Assembly (NCBI GenBank): GCA_951802195.1
Contig: OX637626.1
Location: 186,001 to 250,000, forward strand
Length of the DNA: 64,000 nt
Origin: Tausonia pullulans
Lineage: Eukaryota > Basidiomycota > Tremellomycetes > Cystofilobasidiales > Mrakiaceae
Direction: 5' to 3'
Positions 24,301 to 36,694 of this stretch are shown here, piece after piece. Every line of letters begins with the position of its first letter. Within the stretch, counting starts at the first letter, position 1. The notes below the pieces were generated by a model, which saw only the letters and a list, made by a program, of their open reading frames with translations, was not told the origin of the DNA and made no database searches. The translations under genes and the position numbers were made by a program.

Positions 24301-26531
24301 CCGGACGTCATCCTCGAGCTCGCCGACAAGCAGATCGGCTGCCACGAGGCGATCCTCCGGTCCCGCTCCGACTTCTTCTCCGCTCTCTTCGAAGACGACG
24401 ACTGGACTTGCACGCGGCGCGACTTCGCCGGCGTACTGGTCGTCAACATGCAGCACCGCAAGGCGTCGGAGATGCAACTCGTCTTCCGGTTTCTCTACGA
24501 GGGCAGCGGCACCGAGCTCTTCGATTACCACCACCAGGAGACGATCGACCAGTTCCTCGACTTCGTCTTTGATGTCCTTGCCGCCGCCCGAGAGCTCCTC
24601 CTCGACCGCCTCGTCCTCGTTTGCTCGACGGTCATTCTTCGGCACACGACGATCTACAACGTGTGCTCGCTCCTCGACTCGGCCGGGTTTTACAACGCCT
24701 ACGCACTCCGCGATTCACTCCAGCACTACATCGCGCAGAATATGGAGACAATGTGAGTCGCTACTCTTGCCGAGAGACAGGAAGGCATCTGACTCTTGCC
24801 GCCCTCCTTCTCAGGCTTGAGAGCCACCTTCTCGATACGATGCCGTCCGATACGCTTGCTGAGTTGACCGAATATGTCATCGGCCGGCAAGGCCATCGTC
24901 TGCCCGTCTCTCGGTCCGGTATCCTCGTTTCGGCTGCGATGGACCGTCAACGGGACTGGCTCGCGCTCCAGGACATCCCCAAGCCGACGATCCGCCCCCA
25001 CCGTCCGCCCATCACGCGGTCGCCCGTCCTAGTGGCAGCCGACTCGTCGGCTGCTGTCTCCCCACACTTTGACCGGCGATTGTCGACCCCTCGGCCGGCG
25101 CTCCTGTCACCTTTGGCGAGCCCGGCGATGCGGCCGCTGACTGGAGGCCCGGAGCTGGACGGCATGTTTGCAATGGACGAGGACGTTGAGCTCGCGGCGG
25201 CCGTCGCTGTGTCGCTTTCCATTGGAGAGTCGGCGACGCTGCCTGGTGTTGGAGCTGAGCCTGCGGCGTCGCCCTTGTCCCCGCCTGCGTCGTCCTCATC
25301 TTCCTCGAAACCGGTGTGGAAATCTCGGGCTGTCGAGGCCGAGAAGTGAGTCTCTTCCCTGATCTACATCAGCTCCTGAGCGAGGATCTGACCATCCTTG
25401 TTCCCGTCCAGGACCGATCTCCGAAGCATCATGGCCGAAAGCGCCAACCGTCGGGCACCTCAATCTCCAGCTCGGCCATCGACGGATCCGAGTCCATCGC
25501 TTTCCTTCAAGCTGTCCCAGAAGGACCGTAAGAAGATGAGCGCCACCGCCCTTTCGACCTCTCCTGGTTCGTCTTCCCCTTCCTCCCGACCGACCGAGGG
25601 CTCCTCATCCGGTCCTTCTACGCCATGGCGCCTTCCAGCCACAGCGGGCGCAGCCGCTCGCCCTTCGCCCTTCTCCCCTTCGACGCCTCCAACGACTACG
25701 AGCCCACCCCCCTCCTCTCTCCCCCGGTCGCAACCGACGTTCCCCCTGCTCGCTCGCTCTGGCTCCAGCACTGGTCTCCCAGCGCTGTCCCCCCGGCCTG
25801 GGGCCGCACCCGCAACGCCGTCCTCGATGCTGCCCTTGACGCGTCCATCGGCCTCGAATGCCTCAGGCGAGGTGATCCGCCCAAGTCGGATGTCTTCCTC
25901 CGGAGGTGGAGGAGGCATTGGCAGTAGCTTCAGCGGCTACAATGTCCCCTCGACCTCTCGTCGAACCTCCTCCGATGTCGCTTGGGCCACACCAACTTTC
26001 ACCGCTCCACCCCCCACAACCGCCCTCCCTCCACCCCAGGCAACTTCCTCATTTGCGCACATCCAGCAGCAGCAAAGGGACGCTGTGGCTGCGGCTGTGG
26101 TCATACCGAAAACGTTGATGGAGATTCAGGCGGAAGAAGAGGCCAAGGCAGTTGCGCTGCAGGAAGAGTTGGATTTCCTGAAGTGGTGGGAGGAGGAGGA
26201 GAAGAGGATGGTGAACGCTAGTGGAGCGGGCCCGTCGGTGGCGGGGGGTGGTCCGGGAGGAGGACGAGGTGGGAAGAAAGGAGGTTCGAGGGGAGGAGGA
26301 GGAAGAAAAGCAGAGCGCGGGAAGAAGTCGAAGACGCTGCCCGCGGCAGCAGCAATAGCGAGCGATGCCCCAGCTGGGGCGGACGCCGCTGCTGTATCGA
26401 CTACAATCCGAGGCCGGGGTGGATCTAGCCAGCGCGGGCAAGGCGGTGGTGGTCGAGGAGGAAGGCATAGTGGGGGTGGTGGACGCGCGCCGATGCCGCC
26501 GCGGGAACCTCTCGCTGCTGGTCAGAGTTAG
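21357..26531 (+). CDS. IBTK-like protein: ankyrin, RCC1, two BTB domains
   Basis: Seven exons (21357-21422, 21568-21990, 22096-22333, 22412-22477, 22556-24752, 24815-25345, 25412-26531) join in frame to 1,546 residues. Domain order: two to three ankyrin repeats (DVLGRTVLHLVAY, ESGWTALHRALYVG, residues about 60-160). RCC1 propeller repeats follow (ALFTWGANRNFTLG, LALGQDHTLAL, YILSWGLNRFATLGY, AVWTWGYNNGHLGY). Then come a first, diverged BTB (around 23810-24050) and a second BTB (LELADKQIGCHEAILRSRS, FFSALFEDDDW). A low-complexity tail contains TDLRSIMAES, QKDRKKM and a Gly/Arg-rich stretch. This order matches metazoan inhibitor of Bruton tyrosine kinase, a CUL3 adaptor that binds eIF4A1 in mammals. 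A CUL3 substrate-adaptor role here is inferred from the family. The first exon join uses the acceptor at 21567, because the nearer AG would give a stop. Confidence 0.88.
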
Positions 26532-27555
26532 CTAGGTTATAACATCGGGATCTAGTAGATTATGTCTTCCTTGGTGTCTCCTCGTCTTCTGAGGGGTTCT
26601 GAAGAAGAAAGACATGTGGAACACGATGCGCAGCGACCCCAAAGACAGAGTCGTCGACGATACCAAGCAGAACGCGCAAAATCGGGCTGCGATTGAAGGA
26701 AAGTAGCTTTGAGGTGTCATCCAAGACGGACTGTCAGAGCATACTTCCTCCCACAGCTGAGAGGGAGGGATCTCGTGCTCAGGACGTGTGCCCCTATTCC
26801 CCAACGCCGGCAAAGTCTCAGAAAAGGCGATCGAAACCCCTCAATAAAACAGGAAAACGTTCAAGGACTCTCGACGATGAGTTCATCAAAGGGGCTTAAC
26901 CGGCTGGCTTTGCAGACGGGGAGGGGCCCCCTCTGACGGCGGTAGTTGCTTCTCATACGCACGCAGGGCCAGAGCCGAGTCGCAGACCGCTAGTTCAGGC
27001 GGGCGGGGGGGGAGAGCGCATCCAACTCGCCCTCTTTCAGCCAGCCTCCACTACCTCGACGAACAACGCCCTCAGCGCCGTCTCTTCTCCCTTCTCCCTC
27101 TGTCGCCCTCCTCTTCTAGAGACTCCGGTCCGGCTTGCCCTCTTCCTTGCTTCGCCAGGTTGGCCCAGCCCAGACGTGAGTCGTCCGATCTTGGCTTCCG
27201 GCGCGCGCAAGCCCGATGATTTGTCCTGCGCGCCTCCCTCGCTCCTTTGCTATGCCCTGGATTCCGCGGATGCCTCTGGGAGTCTCAGTCCGCGCACTCT
27301 TCGCCTGCCCAGTGTCCCTTACCAAGGACGGCCTTGTCCGACCATGGCTGGGAGCGGGTGAGGCAGGCGAGGAGTGTGTGCGGGCAAGGAACCCTTTGTT
27401 CCGCCTCTGGATGAGACGAGAGAGCCTCGCCCAACACGCACGCGCTCTCCCGCACTCGTCTTCAGCCAGACTCCTTGTTCTGACATTCCTTCCTTCTTTC
27501 TCTGCAGCATACGACGCAGACACTCGCCGCCCTCCCCGTCCGCGGGATATCGCCC
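26532..27555. other. Intergenic between IBTK-like and PHD genes
   Basis: This is about 1 kb without a recognised gene. Open frames on both strands lack domains. A pyrimidine-rich acceptor-like site (CTCTGCAG, about 27507) about 50 bp before the next ATG suggests an intron in the 5' UTR of the PHD gene. A short G-rich run sits near 27001-27012. Confidence 0.5.
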
Positions 27556-30500
27556 ATGACGACCTCCTCGATCTCGCCGCCCTCCTCATACTCCGGCGCC
27601 GGCGATGCTACTGCTCTAGCAGAGACGGCTGTCGCCGCCTCGTACGCCTCAAACGCCACGGCTGCCGTTCAAGTGAAGCGGGAGGGGAGCAGCGGCAGCG
27701 TACAGAGTCTTATGACGGCCCACATGCTGACTGTGAGGAAGCTCGCTGGCTCGCGGGGAGGGCCGGCGGGCAAGCCCAGGCCGGCGGAGATTGCTGCTCC
27801 CGGAGCCGTTGACGCCGTTCATGAGTCGTCGTCTCCTCGGTAAGTCCACCCGTCCGACCTCATCTTCCTCCTCCTGTATCGCTCTCCCTGGGCAAAACTC
27901 TGCACGCTCTCGCAATTTCTTTCGCAATTAATTGAACGAGAGAGAGAGGAGAGACAGAGCTAGAGCAGGCGTGGGTCATTGAGACACCAAACGAATGACG
28001 GACGCTGACAGATCGATCGGGCCATTTCCTCGCCCCCCCTTCGACTGTGTTCATCTCGTCCCCTCCTTCGCATGCCCAGATCTCGCCCGAGTTCCTTGAC
28101 ACCGACCTCGGGCGTCACTCGGCGGCCCTCATCAAATGAGTCCTCGGAGGCAGGCGACGCCGCCTCGTTGACGATGTCATCCTTGGTTCAACCTCAACCA
28201 CCCGTCGCTCACTCCTCGGCCTCCCAGCCGCCACCTCTCCCCGGTGCCCACTTCTATTCTCCACCGACGCTCATCTGGGACGCTCGTATCGGTGGCTGGG
28301 TGACCCCTGTGGCCGGCTACATGCCGTACTCCTATGCAATGCCGCCGCTACCTCAGGCGGCGGCTTCCTCTAGCTCGGCCAGATCGTCCTCTTCCAACAC
28401 GCCACATCTTCATGACCCCCCTCCCTATCCTCAGCCTCACTACTACCCACCTCCCCCTGGCCATCCTCAGCACGCCATCTATTCACCTCACGGCATGTCC
28501 GGTGCCTCGTCGGCGCATTCTTACCCTCCTCCTCCGCATCCGAATGGCAACGCCCCCCAGCCGCAGCATCAGCACCCTCACTACTACCCCTACTACTATC
28601 ACCCGCAGCCCCCTCCCCCCCCGCCCCATTCTTCATCGTCCTCCTCCAGGTCGCCGACCGAGAGCCAGGTTCCGCCCTACCCCCACCCTGGTCCACTGCC
28701 CAACCAAACACCACCCTTCCAGACGTTCGTGCCGGTCGCTCATCCAGGCGTACAAGCTCAGCGGGCATCAAATTCACCGGCTCCCTCAGTCTCGTCCAGC
28801 TGTGGTGGCGGCGTCGCTAAGAAGGAGAAGCGCAAGTACACAAAAAAGGCGACTGAATACTGGGCCGAGACGGATCGTAAAGGGTCGGAACGTCGTCGAA
28901 GCAAAGCGGCGGTCGCCGCTTCGACGAACGTCTCGTCGTCCTCCGCCACCGTCCCCCTCGCTACGGGTCCTGCTGACTCCGCTTCCAAGCCGCGACCAGC
29001 GCCGGAGTCTTTGGCTGGAGGGGAACTCGACCGGCTTCGGGCGGAGTGGCTGGAGCGTGAACAGGTCAACGAAGCTCGCCGACCTGGATGGCTCAAGCGG
29101 AGTCGGAAGATAGATCGTCCAGGCAAGGGCGTCGAGGTAGCCGTCGACGAGTTGGAGGGTCACGGTCGCATGCTCGACCTCTGGCAGATGATGACGCCCC
29201 AGGCGACCGAAGCGGGGCACGTTCGATCCGCTAGAGCCTCGGGAACGCCCAACCGACTCCCGCCGACCTTTGTAGCCTCTCCCAGCGGGAATGGGGGCCA
29301 GCCTCGACCCATCGTCCCTCTCTCACCGTCACGGACGAGCCGCGTCCGACCCGCTCCAGCGACTCCCGTCCGGATCCCCCGGACGGTCTCGGCCCCGACT
29401 CTTCTTACCTCTTCGACGGGCAAAGCGACCGTTGCGTCGACGCAGATCCTCGCGTCCGAGCTAGCCTGGCTCGTCCCGCGGATGCCCCCTCCAAGCCCTG
29501 CCTACCCTCCCTCAACGGCCATTGGCAAGCCCACACAACGCAGCAGCAAGGCCGACGCAGTCGATCCGGAAGTGCGAAAGAAGCGGCTCGCAGCGTTCGA
29601 GAAGATGTCGTTGCCTTCTTCCATCGAAACGGATGTCTTTGGAAGTCCTGTCTCCGGCAAGGCTCGGTCGACACCGAGGGTAGCCTCATCCTCCTCGTCA
29701 TCTCCCGCAACGAAACGCCTGGTCCCCACCGAGGTCATAGGCGTCGGACGGATCGCGATGGCGCTCAGGAATGCGCAGACACTCGTCGATCTTGGACCTG
29801 GGGCAGTCAAGGTCCGGCAGTCGAGACGGAGAAGGAGCAATGCTGCCCAGAAGGAGCAGCAGTTGAGCGTTCTGTCCTCGTCAAAACGACCTAACTGGCC
29901 GGTAAGTCCACATGTTTTCAACTGAGATGACGTCGACGTGGTTGCTGACGTCATTCTTGCAGGACCACGAGTATCCCTGGGCCGAGCCGGAGCATGAAAG
30001 GGAGCGCCTACGCTTGCACGAGCAAAAGGTCAACCTGGATCTCGTCGCCCGCTACCTCGAAGAGTCCAGCGACGAAGAGTCCGAAGATGACCACTTCCTT
30101 GAACATATCGAAGGAAGGAACCTGCAGTCGCTTCGCAGGCGAGTAGGTATCACTGCGCCACTGCCAGGCCTCGGCAAGTCGTCATGGGGCCTTGCTTCCA
30201 ACACTCGTCGACCCAGGGTGCGCAACGCCGGATCGCTAGCCGTCCTCGCCGCCAAGCAGGGCGACGCGTCGGACGCCCGGCAAGCCCTCATCCTTCGCCA
30301 GCATGCCACAAGGACACTCTCGATGTCGGACCTCAGGGACGCCAGTAGCTTGGGCTTCAAGCTTGCGTCGGCAGACGACGTCGTCGAGGGTGAGCGGTCG
30401 AGCGAGGAGGAGAGCGCCCTTGTCTCGGGCAAGATCTTTATCGGCTGCCTCTGCAACGAGGCCGGCGAAGAGGAGAACGACCGGGCTATGGTCGCATGCG

Positions 30501-31753
30501 ACTGCTGCATGACGTGGCACCACCTCGACTGCCTCGGTGTGGCGGAGGAAGATCTCCCGACCGACTGGGTCTGCTGGAAGTGCTCAGACGGCCAGCAGGG
30601 AGGCTACCTTGTTCCGGACGAAGGGGCGGTCCTTCGAACGCCTCACCTCCATCATGCCCAGCCGGACCTCGCGTCGGCGCTCTCAGACTCGGAGGACGAC
30701 GAGCCTAGTGGTCCACCGACGCAGTTGGCGGCTGCGCTGGCGCCCTCCCCAATGTTTGGCTCGTATCAGGGCAGTTTCCTCAGCACGCCTCTCCACCAGT
30801 CCTTTGGTACGCCTCGCCTCGCCTCTGCCTCGGCCGATCTCGGCGGACCTATCGCCACCTTCCCCGCGAGCGTCACCTCTCTCGGCGCGTCAGCCTCGCT
30901 CGCTTCTCTCCCGATCCACTCGCCTTTTTTTTCACGCTCACGTTACTCGGCCGACGATGGCGAGCCGATCGGGTACGGTACGCCCGGTCCTCTCCTTTCT
31001 CGCTCCTGGGATACCTCAGCGATGATGGCCTCGGCCGGCTCGCTTTACTCCTCCCACCGACTTGCAACGCCCAATCAGCGATCCTCCTCCTCCATCCGGA
31101 GTGGCGGCGGCGGAGGAGGCAGCGGCGTCGACGACCTCCCTTACCCAGGAGCGTTTGACCTCAGCTCGACCCCCTCTCGGCATCTCACCCGCGAGATTCC
31201 CTTTGGGGAGACCCCCTCGGTTTCATCTTCCGGGATAATCGGCGGCAGTCTTCCATCCTCGGCGCTTCGGAGCGCAGGAGTTGGCGGCTCGCGTCAAACC
31301 CCTCGGGCGTACTATGGTGGCGCTCCCCTCCCTCCTCCACCGTCCTTCCAAACGCCTTTGCGAAGTCAAAACTTTTTCATGGACCTCCGCGGAGGCGGAA
31401 GCGAAGCTAGTGGCGGCGGTTCGGGCACCATCCTTCCGGCGCTCGAGCATCACGCGGGGAACTGTCCCTCGAGTGCAGATAGCCTGGGTCCGCTGAGCCC
31501 TTATCACCCGAATTCAAGATGGAGCAAGGCCGCGCTCGTGAGCCCGCTTGTCCACGAAGACGAAGGTGCCAAGGGGGGGAAGCAGGCAGTGGCGATGGCT
31601 GGCCAAGCATCGTCGAGGGGCGGCAGCGCCTCATCGGGCGGTGAGTCTAGCTCGCGAGGCGTAAGCTTCGATGGCAGGGCGAAGGCCGAGGAGAGGCATG
31701 GTCTCGGATTGGGTGATTTGGGAGGAGGTCGGTTGGATGCTCTCATCTCTTGA
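27556..31753 (+). CDS. Large PHD-finger protein
   Basis: Three exons (27556-27839, 28080-29901, 29963-31753) join in frame to 1,298 residues. One zinc-binding PHD finger is clear at about 30440-30590: GCLCNEAG with the first Cys pair, VACDCCMTWHHLDC with the second Cys pair and the His-Cys pair, and WVCWKC closing it. PHD fingers commonly read histone H3 tails, so a nuclear chromatin role is likely but inferred. The N-terminal half is Pro/His/Tyr/Ser-rich with a basic patch (KKEKRKYTKKATEYW). An acidic ESSDEESEDD patch precedes the finger, and the last 350 residues are Ser/Gly-rich. No catalytic domain (SET, JmjC, bromodomain) was seen. I do not recognise a named orthologue. Confidence 0.83.
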
Positions 31754-32191
31754 AATCCCCAAGCCGTCACTGACCTTTCTTATTCTTATTCTTACAGAGC
31801 TCACATCGCCAACGACACCTCGCGATTGATCGTCCCTCCTCAACCTGTTTCCCTTTGATCATTATTCTGTCGTAGCTCCTCGACTTGTGTTGAGTCTGTC
31901 TTGGTACCCTTCTGTTTGAATTCTCTGTCATCCTTCTTTTTTTCTTCAGGCCGTAACTATTCTAGAACCCCATCTCACTTCCTTCCTCTCACCTCTCACG
32001 AACAACCCTTTCCCTCATAATGTCGTCTTGCTTCTTCCTTACTGCTTCTTTACTGCCTTGATTTGAATCACTCAAGTCCATCTCTCCCTTGGCCTCTGCT
32101 TTTTAGCGTCTCAAAGCTGCATCGTCGTGGGAAAAAAAAGAAAGGAACGAAATGAAGCATTACAATCCTCCTCCCTCAAGGCGGCTGACGC
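31754..32191. other. Convergent 3' region between PHD gene and Het-C gene
   Basis: This 438 bp stretch of mostly T- and C-rich sequence on the + strand is the likely 3' UTR of both converging genes. No gene was seen. Confidence 0.55.
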
Positions 32192-35100
32192 TCACCAACC
32201 CTGCTGGCCACCCTGGTACCCTCCTCCACTTTGGTAACCGCCCTGCTGGTAGCCCTGGTTCGGTGGCGCCGGCGGGGATCCACCCCATCCTCCGTGAGGC
32301 GGGGGTGGTCCGCCATGCTGCCATCCTCCTGGAGGCCCTCCAGGAGGCCCTCCTCCCCCGCTCCACTGGCTCTGGTCGTGCTGATAGCCTCCAGAAGGAC
32401 CTCCGTGGGGGGCGCCAAAGCCGCTATTGTGCGAGCCTTGGTAGCTCGCCCCCGGATAACCCCCAGACGAGTGGTGAGACGGCTGCTGAGGAGCGGGCGG
32501 CTGGTACGACGGCTGCTGCTGGTAGGTAGGCTGTTGGTATGGCTCTTGGTACGACGGCTGCTGGTAGGCAGGCTGCTGCGGCTGTTGGTGCGAGAACTGC
32601 AGGTGAGGCTGCTGCTGCGACTGGTCTGGCGCGGTCGGGTCAAAGTCGCGCCAGCGGCCGTCGCCTTGGCCTTGACCGAAGTTAGAGTCCCAGGGCTTCT
32701 GACCGGCGAGAAGGTCCTGGCCCACTGGAGAAAAAAAAGTGAAAAGCCATCAGCTGCCTGCGCTCAGCAAAGGCTGGACAGGGAGAGCGGCCCACTGTTG
32801 AGGTACTGAGCTCCGGGCTGGCGGAGGACAGAACCCTCGTAAGTGTCAGTTTTCGGTCAAGATCAACGTTTGAGGACAGCGTGTACGAACGACGTGGATG
32901 TTGTGCTGACCCAGGACACCTTGAAGTCCCATGGAAGGTACACCTCCCTGTGACTGCTGAGTCAGTCGAGCAGGAACAGTTGGGTTTGGGGCACGAAGAG
33001 AAGACGTACAGCGTGGTCGTGGCTGTGGGTAACGGTGCTCGTGTCTCCGATGCGGCGGTTGTCTCCGGAACGAACCGAGTCCTATATTAGCTATCTCAGT
33101 CAGCGGTGGAACTCTGGTCAGATTTATTCAGGACGCGAACCATCGTGAGACGATTGATGATCGTCTGCTTCTGTGAGCCCTGTTCATCGATCCACTGGCG
33201 CATGCACTGAGAGCCACATAACAGGAGAAACTTGAGTCAGCCCCCATTTCGGACCCAAATACAGATTTAGCTATCTCAGACTGACCTCCTGCATCTCACG
33301 CTGGACCTGGCTAGAGCCGTTGCTGAAGCTGGGGTGGTGGATCGCCTCGACGCACTTGAGACCAACAGCTGGGCAAAGGGAAGACGTCAGCTTCTTCCGA
33401 AGAGCAATCACTCGTCGGTCCAGGGCGCACCCTTAGGATCGATGGAGATGTCGTCCCAAGCGCGAACGATCTCCTCGATGGCGTGGCGGATGACAATCTG
33501 AAAGGAATCATATTAACACAACTGCTCTCTTGTAGAAGAATAACAAGGGACCAAACCTGGGCAACCTTGCCGGCAGGTTCGTTGAGGATCTGCGGAAACA
33601 ACGAAGTCCAAATCAGCGAAGAGTCCAAGGAAGACCTTAAAACCTTCATCTTTGCAAAAACTCACGAGTCCGAAGTGATCTGAGGTTTGTGGTTATACTG
33701 TTAGCATCAAGCCTGCGAGAAAGAGGTCGAAGGGTGGAGACGGACCCTTGGAAAGGAAGGAGTGGGTAGGGTCCTGATGAACAGAAGAAAAGGGTCGTGA
33801 GGATGTGTTTCACGCGGCCAGAGGAGAAGAGAACTTGTGACTGACCGAAGCCATCGGGTCAGTAAAGACCTCGAACTGTTCCGGGTTGTTGATGACCTGC
33901 AGCAAACAAGGGCAGTGTAAGCAGTTTTCTCGACGGCGGACGGGCCAAATATCTCACTTGATCGCTGAGGTTGGTGAGGCCTCCGGTAGCGCTTTTGAGG
34001 ATCGGGCCGAGGTAAGGCTCGATCGTCGTAAAGACAAAGACGTTGATAGAATTCGTGATCTTCTCGACTGGTGGAAAATAGGAGTGTCAGAGGTGTTTAT
34101 CGACGACCAAGGACAGGAGAAAAACGCACCAAGAGCTCCGAGGCCAGGGATTTTGTCGATGGTGTTCTCGATCGACTTCATGACCTTGTCACGGAAGGCG
34201 AGAACCTTCCAGAGGTTCTCGTGCAATTGCTAATGACAAGAGGGGGGTGTGCTCAGTGGCAAAGAAGACATGATAAAGCATCCCGCGGTTGCTCACCTGC
34301 GGAGACATCTGGTCCGGGTCGCCGGCACGCGAGTTGGCGATGTCGTCCATGTCGCGGGCCATGTCGCCGCCGGGAGCTCCAGGCAGGTCGAAGAGCATGC
34401 TCCGGAGACCCGAGTTGGTGTTGGCCGGGTCGGAGCGGGCTTTCTTCACGGCTTTGTTGAGATCGGAGATACTCGCCTCACTGAGATGATCTCCGGCCTC
34501 GCCGAGCATAGAATGCACTGACGAGGGAGAGAGAAGATCAGCTCAGGAACCTTGTCTTGCGACTTAAAGGGCACCACCTACTAAAGTCCGCGCCACCGAA
34601 GGTGCCGGTGATGAGCGGCGCAACCATCTGTCCGTTTGGAGCGTGGACCTTGCAATTGTTGCCGACGTGAGGGAAGACGTTGTGATGGCCGAGGTTAATG
34701 AGCGTGAGCTCGCAGTAGTTGCTGTGGGCCGAGAAGTCTTCGAGCGTGTGGAGGAGTTGGCCGAGGAGACGGTAGGCTTCGTACTCGTCCTCGCTGCGGC
34801 CTGGAAGAGAAGAGCAGCAGGATTAGACCTGACGCAGAGCCGTGAAGCTTTTCTCTCAACCAGCTCACCCTGGGCGCGATGAAGCCTAGCGTGATGAATA
34901 CAGCGCTCGATGGTCCGCTTGACCAAAGCGGTCGAGGTGTCCCATGTTCCGCTCCTACAAGAGAGGTCAGTCATTTGGATGTGCCATGGGAAGCTTCACC
35001 ACTGACTCGTTGCCAATGTAATTCTTTGATTGAGAGGCAGAACACATCAGGCAAGTTCACGGTACAAAGAGAAGCGAGAAAGTGTCACACCTTCATGCCC

Positions 35101-36694
35101 GACCGAGGATCAATCTCGAGCTCTCGAGGATCAACAGGCGGGCGGAGCTGGGCTGTGGGGTTTGAGAGAGAACATGAGTATACAAGCTCTCTGCCTCACA
35201 ATGAACGAGAACGCACGGTGGTACTGGAAAATCAATGCGTCCGTAGTCAGCAATCAAGGCCTTGGGCGAACATGGACGGATCACCGTTCTTTCACCTTCC
35301 GGGGGTCCTCGCTGCCTCCGTACCCCTTGGGGTCTAAGTAGAGTGCAAAATGTTAGCAACGAAAGCAGGAACCCGTTACTTGGAGGATGACGACCGACTG
35401 TCAATGTGCTCAGTGCCTAGAGGAAGCAGACAGTGTCAGAGAGCCATCTGAAAAAAAAAAAAAAAAAAGGCAAGGTCGAGAGCACTCACAGAGGTAGGTG
35501 CCGACACGCTCGGCTAGTTCAGGCCAGACAGAAATCAGCGGAAGCGGAAGCTCAAGGCGACGGGTAGCCCTCCTTGGACCACTCACGAGTAATCTCAAAC
35601 TCGGCGGTCGCGTAGCCGAAACTGGAGGGCAGCAGTCCTCGTCAGCCTTGCGCTTTCAAGACTCTGTCGCAGCATATCGGCGACTCACGCCATGAATCCA
35701 AGGGCCATGAGCAGGTTGATGATGGTCTTCGGAATTGACGCCGACGCAGTCAGGACGATGTGGGTGGAGGAGTTCCTTCTAAGACCACCTACCTGGACAT
35801 TCGTCTTCTGGAGAGTGCCGATCTGTGTTGTTGGGGAGAAGTCATGTAAGGGTGTTGTATCTTAGTATGGAAGGCTCGTCACGCACGTCGATTGCCTGGG
35901 AGTAGTCACGGAGCCCTGGAGGAACATCGCGCTCAGCATTGTAGCTAGGGTCGGCTGCCTCGAAAGCTAAGCCACTCACAGTTGCCGAAGCTAGAGGGCA
36001 GAACAAAGGGGATCAGTCTTTCTGCATCAGGTGACCTCATCTGAGCCGAGAGACTGACTAGACACGCTTGACGTCCAGCTGTGAATGAAAGAAAGAGACG
36101 ATGTCAGCTTAGTCCGAGAGCGATGATGACGCGAGTGAATAGGTCAGTGTCTTCCTCTGCGTGCGTCCTTCAGGCCGCAGAGAGCCTTGCACTAGGCTCT
36201 CCACTAACAAAGGGCACATAGGCCTATCCCCTCGTGGCGTCCACGAAGGCGATGCCCTTGCCTCTTGTGTTTCAAGGATAGCCACGGAAGGCAGTGCGTG
36301 CGGACGGCCGAACGACGTCCTAGACCCGTCACGACCAGACGAACTCACAGGGCTGAACTTCTTTCCCTTACCCATACCTGTTAAAGGGAGGGAGCGACTA
36401 GTCAGCAACTGAGTTGGCCCATGTGGATGATTGTCTTCCCAACCGAAGAAGGAGCCGCCGGCCTGCTTGGCGAGCTCAGACAGGATGTCCTCGATGTCGC
36501 CATGGCGGAAGGCCTTGCCCTCGTAAAAGGCGAAAGAGGGAATCTGAAGGAGAGAAACCGTCCGTCACTTTCTAGGGTCAGGTGAGCGGAAACGATGGAG
36601 GACGAACGTTGCCGGCTCCAAAGGCGCGAGCCGGAGAAGCGAGCGCAAGAAGCGCGAGGACGCCAAGCAGGACGAAGAGGGTGGTGCGTGCCAT
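32192..36694 (-). CDS. het-C: Het-C family secreted/secretory-pathway protein
   Basis: ATG 36692-36694 starts a typical signal peptide (hydrophobic core LFVLLGVLALLALAS, then PARA and a mature start FGAGNIPSF). Many small exons then give the Het-C family markers. In order they are AFRHGDIEDIL, VYFGNWLRDYSQAID, NPKGYGGSED, a HARLHRAQG helix, LLHTLEDFSAHSNYCEL, LGHHNVFPHVG and FTTIEPYLGPILK. Het-C homologues are widespread in fungi and known from heterokaryon incompatibility in Neurospora and Podospora, where specificity needs polymorphic partners. Here nothing shows such a role, and a conserved secretory-pathway protein is the safe reading. The last exon (down to TGA 32192-32194) is an unusual tail of about 175 residues built of Gln, Tyr, Pro and Gly, including repeated YQQP-like units. 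One intron carries an 18-A run on the + strand (35451-35468), a pyrimidine tract in the sense direction. Confidence 0.88.

Noticed and set aside
32192-36694. An active heterokaryon-incompatibility locus
   Set aside because: Het-C homologues occur across fungi without that role. Incompatibility needs polymorphism and a partner gene, and neither can be seen here.
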